DNA of 5,048 nt from Flavobacteriales bacterium. GTDB lineage: Bacteria; Bacteroidota; Bacteroidia; Flavobacteriales_D; Sanyastnellaceae. The position numbers were made by a program, and so were the translations under genes. Shown piece after piece: positions 1 through 5,048 of the stretch. Positions within the stretch are counted from its first letter, which is position 1. Each line of letters begins with the position of its first letter. The stretch lies in contig CANGVZ010000217.1 in assembly GCA_947457285.1 (NCBI GenBank), positions 1 to 5,048 of the forward strand, given 5' to 3'. The notes beneath the pieces are model-generated. The model did no database searches and was not told the DNA's origin. It saw only the letters and a program-made list of their open reading frames with translations.

Positions 1-1
1 A

Positions 2-1603
2 AGCGTTTCGCGCAATGAATATGGTATAGAAAAAGGAACATTTTGGAATGAAGAAGGAAGTCTTTTAGCTTTTTACCAAAAAGATGAAAGAAATGTAACG
101 ATGTATCCTTTGATTGATTACAAGAAGATGCCTGCAGAAGTTAAAAACATTCGCTATCCTATGGCGGGCGGTCGCAGCGAGATCATCAAGGTAGGCGTTT
201 TTGAAGTGACTACTAAAAAAACTGTTTATCTTGAAATAGAAAAGGAGCTCAGCGACTCTTACTACGCCACCAATCTTGCATGGAGTCCTGACAATACCGT
301 TTACATCATTTGGCTAAGCAGAAAGACAGATGAAATGAAGTTGATTGCTTTCGACCCCCGCACAGGAAAGCAGCGCGCCACCTTGATTACAGAAACAGAT
401 AATCGCTGGGTAGAACCGTCGAAGCCAATTATTTTCGTTCCAAATGCACCCAATCAATTCTTGTGGTATAGCCAGAAAGATGGCTATCATCGCTGGTACA
501 AATACGATACTTCAGGAAAACTTCTCGCGAGCATGAAGACAGAATTTGAATTGACAGACTTCATTGGATTTGATGCTAAAGGTGAATTCGGATATGCGAT
601 GGGTACCGGTTCTAACGCAACTGAAATGCACGGTTTCCGCATTCGCATCGCGGATATGTTTACCGAACAAATCACACGCATGCCAGGTGTGCATCGAATC
701 AGCGTAAGTGGTTCAGGTAAATTCTTTATTGATCAATACAGCAATATTCAAACACCCAATCGCATTGATATTATTGGTCTTGGAGGAAAAATTGCCGCCA
801 ATCTTTTGAATGCTCCTGATCCTTTTGCCAATAAAACTATTGGAACAACGGAGATATTCACCATCACCAACAAAGCCAGCATTCCGCTTTTCTGTCGTCT
901 TATAAAACCTTCTAATTTTGATCCAAATAAAAAGTATCCGGTTGTTGTTTATGTTTACAATGGCCCACACGTGCAGTTGGTAACGAATAGTTTCCTCGGT
1001 GGTGCCTCTTTGTGGATGCATTATTTAGCCGAACAAGGTTATCTTGTTTTCACCCTCGACGGCCGCGGCAGTCAGCATCGCGGAAAGGAATTCGAACAGA
1101 GCATTCACAGAAATCTCGGCACTGTAGAAGTAGATGACCAAATAGCAGGAGTCGAATGGCTCAAGAAACAATCCTATGTTGACGCTAATCGCCTGGGTGT
1201 GCATGGCTGGAGTTATGGTGGTTTTATGACCACCTCGCTTATGCTTAAGCACCCAGATGTATTCAAAGCGGGCGTGGCTGGCGGACCTGTGATTGACTGG
1301 AACCTCTATGAGGTGATGTACACTGAGCGCTACATGGATACTCCAAAAGAAAATCCTGATGGCTATAAAAACGCCGATTTGACCCAATATGTGAAAAACC
1401 TCAAGGGTAAATTGCTCATGATCCACGGCACAGACGACGATGTGGTGGTGATGCAGCATAACATGAAATTCATGACTGCATGCATTGACAATCGCGTGCA
1501 GGTAGACTTTTTTGCTTACCCCGCACACGCTCACAATGTGCGCGGCAAAGACCGTGTGCATTTGATGCAAAAAGTCATCGATTATCTAATTGCCAACATC
1601 TGA
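2..1603 (+). CDS. S9B serine exopeptidase, prolyl tripeptidyl peptidase (PtpA)/DPP IV-like, 5'-truncated by the window edge
   Basis: Exopeptidase that removes short N-terminal peptides ending in proline; relatives act in the periplasm or at the cell surface in peptide nutrition. The reading frame is open from base 2, before the first ATG at 101, and that upstream part (NEYGIEKGTFW) is typical family sequence, so 101 is not the start. Of the 533 visible residues, about 1-285 are beta-propeller and about 290-533 the alpha/beta-hydrolase domain. The triad is Ser404 in GWSYGG (codon 1211), Asp479 in HGTDDDVV (codon 1436) and His511 in AHNVRG (codon 1532). The oxyanion-hole Tyr lies in VYNGP, and VMYTERYM matches the S1 proline pocket. 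From memory of P. gingivalis PtpA (Ser603, Asp678, His710, Glu205, Glu636), the spacings match exactly, with Glu6 and Glu437 as the amino-terminus anchors. That favours tripeptidyl over dipeptidyl activity, which is an inference. Signal peptide and start lie outside the window; roughly 200 residues are missing. No terminator follows the stop. Confidence 0.93.
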   Translation, partial: SVSRNEYGIEKGTFWNEEGSLLAFYQKDERNVTMYPLIDYKKMPAEVKNIRYPMAGGRSEIIKVGVFEVTTKKTVYLEIEKELSDSYYATNLAWSPDNTVYIIWLSRKTDEMKLIAFDPRTGKQRATLITETDNRWVEPSKPIIFVPNAPNQFLWYSQKDGYHRWYKYDTSGKLLASMKTEFELTDFIGFDAKGEFGYAMGTGSNATEMHGFRIRIADMFTEQITRMPGVHRISVSGSGKFFIDQYSNIQTPNRIDIIGLGGKIAANLLNAPDPFANKTIGTTEIFTITNKASIPLFCRLIKPSNFDPNKKYPVVVYVYNGPHVQLVTNSFLGGASLWMHYLAEQGYLVFTLDGRGSQHRGKEFEQSIHRNLGTVEVDDQIAGVEWLKKQSYVDANRLGVHGWSYGGFMTTSLMLKHPDVFKAGVAGGPVIDWNLYEVMYTERYMDTPKENPDGYKNADLTQYVKNLKGKLLMIHGTDDDVVVMQHNMKFMTACIDNRVQVDFFAYPAHAHNVRGKDRVHLMQKVIDYLIANI

Positions 1604-1605
1604 CA

Positions 1606-1632
1606 TTGACCACAAGCAAAACCTTATATTTG
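1606..1632 (+). promoter_or_regulatory. Bacteroidota-type sigma-70 promoter upstream of gcvT
   Basis: TTG at 1606-1608 and TATATTTG at 1625-1632 match the Bacteroidota consensus TTG / TAnnTTTG; the -7 box is a perfect match. The 16-bp gap between them is slightly shorter than the usual range of about 17-23, so the -33 part is less certain than the -7 part. The -33 element starts two bases after the peptidase stop codon. Transcription would begin near 1636-1640, leaving an untranslated leader of only about 13-17 bases before the gcvT ATG. It probably drives gcvT, comB and the zinc hydrolase gene together. Confidence 0.7.
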
Positions 1633-1652
1633 CCCGAAATACCTCAAAAAAA

Positions 1653-2759
1653 ATGAGCACAGAAACAACAGAATTGCGCAGCACAGCATTATCTCATATA
1701 CACATCGGACTTGGAGCCAAAATGGTTCCGTTTGCGGGTTACAATATGCCCGTTCAATATTCAGGATTAATTGATGAGCACCACTGCGTGCGCCAAAATG
1801 TTGGAGTGTTCGACGTTAGCCACATGGGCGAATTCTGGGTGCGTGGAGAGCGAGCTTTGGACTTTTTACAATACATGACCTCTAATGATGTCAGCAAACT
1901 TTACGATGGTAAAGTGCAATACAGCTGCATGCCGAACGACAAGGGCGGTATTGTTGATGACCTTTTGGTTTATAAAGTAAATGACACTACATATCTTTTG
2001 GTAGTGAATGCCAGCAATATCGAAAAGGACTGGAATTGGTTGAGTGCTAAAGCTGCTGAATACGGCGTGGAAATGGAAGACCGCAGCGATGCTACTTCCC
2101 TACTCGCGATTCAAGGACCTAACGCAACTGCAGTTTTGCAAAAGCTCACCTCCATGGAACTCGGTTCGATGGAATATTATACGTTCCAAATGGGCACGTT
2201 TGCTGGATTTGAAAATATCATTGTTTCTACAACTGGATATACCGGTGCAGGTGGCTATGAAGTTTACTTCCCGAATGAATGTGCTGAGGAAATTTGGAAT
2301 AAAATTTTTGAAGCAGGAAAAGAATTAGGCATTAAGCCAATCGGTCTCGGTGCGAGAGATACCCTTCGTTTGGAAATGGGATTCTGCCTTTATGGAAATG
2401 ACATCGATGACACTACGAGTCCTATTGAAGCCGGTTTAGGTTGGATTACGAAATTCACCAAGACCTTTATGAATGGAGACTATATCAAAGGACATAAAGA
2501 AAATGGCACCGCACGTCGTCTGGTGGGTTTTGAAATGATCGACAAGGGCATTCCACGCCACGGCTACGAAATTGTAGACGCGAATCAAAACGTAATCGGC
2601 GTTGTGACCAGCGGCACACAATCACCATCGCTCAATAAGGCTATTGGTATGGGATACGTTCCAACCGCTCTCGCAAAACCAGGCAACGAAATATTTATCA
2701 GCGTGCGTGGCAAAGCCCTCAAAGCAATTACGACTAGCATTCCGTTTTACAAAGCATAA
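1653..2759 (+). CDS. gcvT: Aminomethyltransferase, glycine cleavage system T protein
   Basis: Cytosolic T protein (EC 2.1.2.10): takes the aminomethyl group from the lipoyl arm of H protein to tetrahydrofolate, giving 5,10-methylene-THF and ammonia. The 368-residue length is normal. The family opening GAKMVPFAGYNMPVQYSG is at 21-38, IDEHH at 40-44 and GVFDVSHMGE at 51-60. The folate-site motif GGIVDDL is at 98-104, with Asp102 likely matching the catalytic Asp101 of the human enzyme. TTGYTGAGGYEV is at 193-204, GLGARDTLRLE at 231-241, and the C-terminal barrel carries VTSGTQSPSL at 318-327. The start at 1653 is chosen because it gives the family N-terminus and lies just after the promoter; an in-frame ATG at 1590 lies inside the peptidase gene and upstream of the promoter. 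An A-rich run precedes the ATG in place of a Shine-Dalgarno sequence. gcvH and gcvP are not in this window. First gene of the proposed operon. Confidence 0.97.
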   Translation: MSTETTELRSTALSHIHIGLGAKMVPFAGYNMPVQYSGLIDEHHCVRQNVGVFDVSHMGEFWVRGERALDFLQYMTSNDVSKLYDGKVQYSCMPNDKGGIVDDLLVYKVNDTTYLLVVNASNIEKDWNWLSAKAAEYGVEMEDRSDATSLLAIQGPNATAVLQKLTSMELGSMEYYTFQMGTFAGFENIIVSTTGYTGAGGYEVYFPNECAEEIWNKIFEAGKELGIKPIGLGARDTLRLEMGFCLYGNDIDDTTSPIEAGLGWITKFTKTFMNGDYIKGHKENGTARRLVGFEMIDKGIPRHGYEIVDANQNVIGVVTSGTQSPSLNKAIGMGYVPTALAKPGNEIFISVRGKALKAITTSIPFYKA

Positions 2760-2767
2760 CCGCGCGC

Positions 2768-3514
2768 ATGGTTCCATTGTCTGAAAGAAAATTGGTAGAG
2801 GTTTGCTACACTCCAGGGCAATACCATCTCTACAAAGAAAACTTTGACATCGTCGTAGTAATCGATGTATTGCGCGCCACAAGCGCCATCACCAGCGCCT
2901 TGCACCACGGTGTCGAAAAAATCATTCCCGTGAGTTCGGTAGAAGAGGCACGCGCTTATCAAAGCCAAGGCTATATCGCCGCTGCAGAGCGCGATGGACA
3001 AGTGGTAGAGGGATTTCCATTCGGAAACTCACCCTATGCTTTCATGGATCCAGCTTTAAAGGGAAAGACAGTAGTGCTCACAACTACCAATGGCACCAAG
3101 GCGATTCAATATGCATCAGACCGACCAACGGTTGTGATTGGATGTCTAAATAATCTCGACGCCCTTTGCAAGTGGCTCATTGAACAACATCGCAACACCT
3201 TGATCCTTGCCTCGGGTTGGAAGGATAAAGTCAATCTTGAAGATACCATTTGTGGTGGTGCTATCGCTGATATCCTACTCGACTCGCGCAAGTTCCGCGC
3301 AGACGAAGACAGCACAGTGGCAGCGAAGTTTATCTATCGCAGTGCAAAAGAACATCTTTGGAGTTTCCTTCGCTCATCATCGCATCGCAGAAGATTGGTG
3401 AAATTAAATATTCAAAAAGACGTCAAGTATTGCCTCACATTGAATACCGTTGACACCATTCCTATTTTAGAAAATGGCTATTTGGTAAAACTCCAGCCAG
3501 TGGAAGCAGAATGA
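2768..3514 (+). CDS. comB: 2-phosphosulfolactate phosphatase (ComB family)
   Basis: Mg-dependent phosphatase (EC 3.1.3.71) that converts 2-phosphosulfolactate to sulfolactate and phosphate. It was first described in coenzyme M synthesis but occurs in many bacteria that do not make coenzyme M. The 248-residue length is normal. Family motifs appear in order: VVIDVLRATS at 30-39, AERDG at 73-77, EGFPFGNSP at 81-89, VVLTTTNGT at 102-110, and LEDTICGGAI at 157-166, followed by the usual C-terminal part with SSHRRRL at 204-210 and YCLTLNTVDTIPIL at 221-234. No signal peptide, so cytosolic. The start lies 8 bp after the gcvT stop across a GC-rich spacer with no ribosome-binding motif; MVPLSERKLVEV is a plausible family N-terminus. 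Its TGA overlaps the next ATG. The family is clear; the physiological role here is not shown, and sulfolactate may feed cysteate and sulfonolipid synthesis (inference). Confidence 0.92.
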   Translation: MVPLSERKLVEVCYTPGQYHLYKENFDIVVVIDVLRATSAITSALHHGVEKIIPVSSVEEARAYQSQGYIAAAERDGQVVEGFPFGNSPYAFMDPALKGKTVVLTTTNGTKAIQYASDRPTVVIGCLNNLDALCKWLIEQHRNTLILASGWKDKVNLEDTICGGAIADILLDSRKFRADEDSTVAAKFIYRSAKEHLWSFLRSSSHRRRLVKLNIQKDVKYCLTLNTVDTIPILENGYLVKLQPVEAE

Positions 3515-4512
3515 GATATGCGCTCGTCATATCATTCTTTTTTTTAGCCTCGCTCACACCGAAGAAGCCCGCGTTTGATCCTTGTGAAAGTCCTATGAAC
3601 TGGGGATTTTACGGACACAAGCGCATTAATGAACTAGCGATATATACCTTACCTGAGGAGATGTTTGGTTTTTATAAAGCCAACATGGATTTTATCATCG
3701 AACACGCTGTTGATCCTGACAAGCGGAGATATGGCGTAAAAGGTGAAGCCGAGTGCCATTATATAGATATGGATAAGTATTGTTTTGGTGTGCCTGGTTG
3801 TGATCCATTTGAGAATGTGCCCAAGCGTTGGGATGATGCCGTTGCAAAATACACGGAAGACAGTCTCCGGGCACATGGGATCGTGCCGTGGCACGTAAAC
3901 CTCATGGTATATAAGCTTACCAAAGCCTTCAAAGAAGAAAATCTCACTCGAATCCTACACCTTAGCGCCGAGTTGGGACATTACATTGGAGATGCCCACG
4001 TACCGCTTCATACCACTAGCAATTACAACGGTCAAAAAACCAATCAGCGCGGTATTCATGGATTTTGGGAATCGCGTTTGCCAGAACTCTATGACAATCA
4101 GTATGATTTTTTTGTAGGAAAATCAGAGTACATCTCTGCGCCGCTGGATCATATCTGGTCAAAAATCCGCCAGAGTTACAGCGCTGTAGATAGTGTATTA
4201 TTATTCGAACAAAAGCTAAATGCTGAATTCCCTTCGGATCAAAAATATACCTATGAAGTAAGAGGTCAGGCTCAACTGAAAGTCTATAGCGAAGAATACA
4301 GCAGCACTTATCATAATATGCTCATGGGCCAAGTAGAGCGTCGCATGAAATCTGCCGTTATCACCATAGGAAGTTATTGGTACACGGCTTGGGTAAACGC
4401 GGGAATGCCCGATTTGAGCAAGTTTATATCAAAGTCAAATCTCACGGAGGGCTTCGATCCCGAACTCGGTTCAGGCAAAGCAGATTCGCTGAGAATTCGC
4501 GAACACGAATAA
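3511..4512 (+). CDS. Exported zinc-dependent phospholipase C / S1-P1 nuclease-fold protein
   Basis: Predicted exported helical hydrolase with a trinuclear zinc centre; the fold covers phospholipases C (phosphodiester lipids) and S1/P1 nucleases (single-stranded nucleic acid), and the substrate cannot be read from sequence. Of 333 residues, 3-15 form a hydrophobic signal segment. The ligand set of P1 nuclease is found in order: Trp31 and His36 in WGFYGH, Asp68 in HAVDPD, His83 in CHYID, His157, Asp161 and His167 in GHYIGDAHVPLH, and His183 with Glu187 in HGFWE (Glu in place of the Asp of P1, as in phospholipase C). Cys25, 82, 91 and 97 could form disulfides outside the cytoplasm. Oddity: Trp31 is some 15 residues beyond the likely signal cleavage site, although in characterised enzymes that Trp is the mature N-terminus. 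The C-terminal tail (about 308-333) is polar and probably disordered. The ATG overlaps the comB stop (ATGA), which suggests coupled translation. A T8 run lies within the signal-peptide codons. Confidence 0.85.
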   Translation: MRYALVISFFFLASLTPKKPAFDPCESPMNWGFYGHKRINELAIYTLPEEMFGFYKANMDFIIEHAVDPDKRRYGVKGEAECHYIDMDKYCFGVPGCDPFENVPKRWDDAVAKYTEDSLRAHGIVPWHVNLMVYKLTKAFKEENLTRILHLSAELGHYIGDAHVPLHTTSNYNGQKTNQRGIHGFWESRLPELYDNQYDFFVGKSEYISAPLDHIWSKIRQSYSAVDSVLLFEQKLNAEFPSDQKYTYEVRGQAQLKVYSEEYSSTYHNMLMGQVERRMKSAVITIGSYWYTAWVNAGMPDLSKFISKSNLTEGFDPELGSGKADSLRIREHE

Positions 4513-4541
4513 GCCAGGAGGCCCGCTCAGGTCTGCTTTTT
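4511..4541 (+). terminator. Possible intrinsic terminator at the end of the gcvT-comB-zinc hydrolase unit
   Basis: Imperfect hairpin overlapping the last two bases of the stop codon. AAGC (4511-4514) pairs with GCTT (4535-4538); AGGCC (4519-4523) pairs with GGTCT (4530-4534) including one G-U pair; CAGG (4515-4518) bulges out and the loop is six bases. A run of five T follows from 4537. A competing longer pairing uses AAAGCAGA (4477-4484) with TCTGCTTT (4532-4539), then CTGAG (4489-4493) with CTCAG (4526-4530). Both end at the same T run, which supports a terminator role, but the stem is weak and no folding energy was computed. Confidence 0.4.
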
Positions 4542-4613
4542 AAATATTCATACCAAACAATTGCAACTTTATACCTGCTGCTCCCGTAACAAGGTGCGTT
4601 GACAATTTTAGTG
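4542..4613. other. Spacer before the last gene, no clear signal
   Basis: AT-rich spacer between the terminator-like hairpin and the ATG at 4614. A TTG occurs at 4561 and TTGACA at 4600, but neither has a TAnnTTTG box at the proper distance, so I do not call a promoter. No Shine-Dalgarno motif is seen before the ATG. No small open frame of interest was found. Confidence 0.4.
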
Positions 4614-5048
4614 ATGAAAAAGATCTACTCGACCCTATTGATCTTTTGCATTTCGAGTTTTGTCTTCGCACAAACCCCTCAAGTAATGTTTTACGGCTAT
4701 GTAGGACAGGGCCAGTTAGAGGAAGAAGATGCGGGGAAAAAAAAGAAAGCAAAAGCACCGCCCAAACTCAAAGAAGTAAATGTCTTTGTGTACTCAGGCG
4801 ATTCAGTTATTCAGTCAAATAAAGTTCGTGAAACAGGCTTTTACGCGGCTTTGCTGCCCAAGGGCGAAGTGTACCATGTCGTTTTTGAAAAGGAAGGATA
4901 CTTCTGCAAAAGTTTCGAAATCGACTGCCGTGAGATTGAATATCCACACGACGATGCTGCAATCAAATGCATGACAGACGTCACCCTCTTCCCGATGGTG
5001 GAAGACTCCGACTTGCTCAATCTGTGTAAGGTTCCCTATGCCAAAGCA
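4614..5048 (+). CDS. Exported protein of unknown function, 3'-truncated by the window edge
   Basis: The frame is open from ATG 4614 to the last base (145 codons), so the gene continues beyond the window. I do not recognise a characterised homologue. Residues 1-19 are a clear signal peptide (MKK, then hydrophobic STLLIFCISSFVFA) with likely cleavage at FA|QT; there is no lipobox, so a soluble periplasmic or secreted protein is expected. After it comes a short strand-like part (MFYGYVGQG), then a charged switch from LEEED (35-39) to KKKKAK (42-47) and a PP linker. Residues 54-105 look like a small beta-sandwich of carboxypeptidase-regulatory/transthyretin-like type: VNVFVYSGDSVI, GFYAALLPKG, then YHVVFEKEGY. 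This resembles the exported Bacteroidota proteins that pair such a domain with a later domain, but that is a weak pattern-based impression. Cys98, 105, 119 and 138 may form disulfides. GTG at 4611 is an alternative start one codon upstream. An A8 run lies at 4737-4744. Confidence 0.8.
   Translation, partial: MKKIYSTLLIFCISSFVFAQTPQVMFYGYVGQGQLEEEDAGKKKKAKAPPKLKEVNVFVYSGDSVIQSNKVRETGFYAALLPKGEVYHVVFEKEGYFCKSFEIDCREIEYPHDDAAIKCMTDVTLFPMVEDSDLLNLCKVPYAKA

Noticed and set aside
101..103. ATG 101 as the start of the S9 peptidase
   Set aside because: The frame stays open to base 2 and encodes conserved family sequence upstream; the protein would lose most of its propeller.
1025..1570. 181-codon open frame on the minus strand
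   Set aside because: It lies entirely opposite the catalytic domain of the S9 peptidase, whose motifs are intact. The product (many His and Ile, no domain) looks like an antisense shadow, and no promoter was seen for it.
1590..1652. Longer gcvT start at ATG 1590
   Set aside because: It would overlap the peptidase gene, lie upstream of the promoter, and add 21 residues not seen in the T-protein family; ATG 1653 gives the normal N-terminus.
3571..3588. Cys25 of the zinc hydrolase as a lipoprotein cysteine
   Set aside because: The preceding residues FDP are not a lipobox and the Cys is about ten residues beyond the hydrophobic segment.
4516..4521. AGGAGG as a ribosome-binding site
   Set aside because: There is no start codon at a suitable distance; the next gene starts about 93 bases later. 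The motif is part of the hairpin, and Bacteroidota rarely use Shine-Dalgarno sites.
4561..4613. Promoter for the last gene built on TTG 4561 or TTGACA 4600
   Set aside because: No TAnnTTTG box lies at the right distance, and TTGACA at 4600 is only 14 bases from the ATG. The real promoter could not be located.
4780..4974. 64-codon + strand open frame in another frame
   Set aside because: It overlaps the signal-peptide-bearing gene that starts at 4614, and its product shows no domain or coherent composition.
1..5048. A new defence, mobile or biosynthetic system in this window
   Set aside because: No transposase, integrase, nuclease-toxin pair, repeat array, att-like repeats or clustered unknown genes were seen; four of the five genes fall in known families.

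Overview
The window reads as ordinary chromosomal DNA from a member of the Bacteroidota. The lineage call rests on four things: a Porphyromonas PtpA-type S9 peptidase, a promoter matching the TTG / TAnnTTTG consensus of that phylum, starts with no Shine-Dalgarno sequence, and two exported proteins of Bacteroidota style. All five genes lie on the + strand. Family or genus cannot be settled from this stretch.

Layout. Bases 2-1603 hold the 3' part of a secreted or periplasmic serine exopeptidase of family S9B (533 residues visible, about 200 missing upstream). A 49-bp gap follows, containing a good Bacteroidota promoter (1606-1632). It appears to drive a compact three-gene unit: gcvT (1653-2759, glycine-cleavage T protein), comB (2768-3514, 2-phosphosulfolactate phosphatase, 8 bp after gcvT) and an exported zinc-dependent phospholipase C / S1-P1 nuclease-fold protein (3511-4512, overlapping comB by ATGA). 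A terminator-like hairpin with a T run sits on the stop codon of that last gene. After a 101-bp spacer, a fifth gene starts at 4614 and runs off the end of the window. It encodes a small exported protein with a signal peptide and no recognised function.

How the genes relate. GcvT is cytosolic one-carbon metabolism and ComB is cytosolic sulfonate metabolism, while the S9 peptidase, the zinc hydrolase and the last protein are exported. No shared pathway is evident; the operon looks like co-transcription of unrelated housekeeping genes, common in this phylum. I see no mobile element, CRISPR array, tRNA, rRNA, phage gene or defence system, and no convincing new system. The points most worth following are: the S9 peptidase carries the residues, at the right spacing, for tripeptidyl rather than dipeptidyl activity; the metal-ligand Trp of the zinc hydrolase is not at the predicted mature N-terminus; ComB may feed sulfonolipid synthesis; and the last protein is unassigned.
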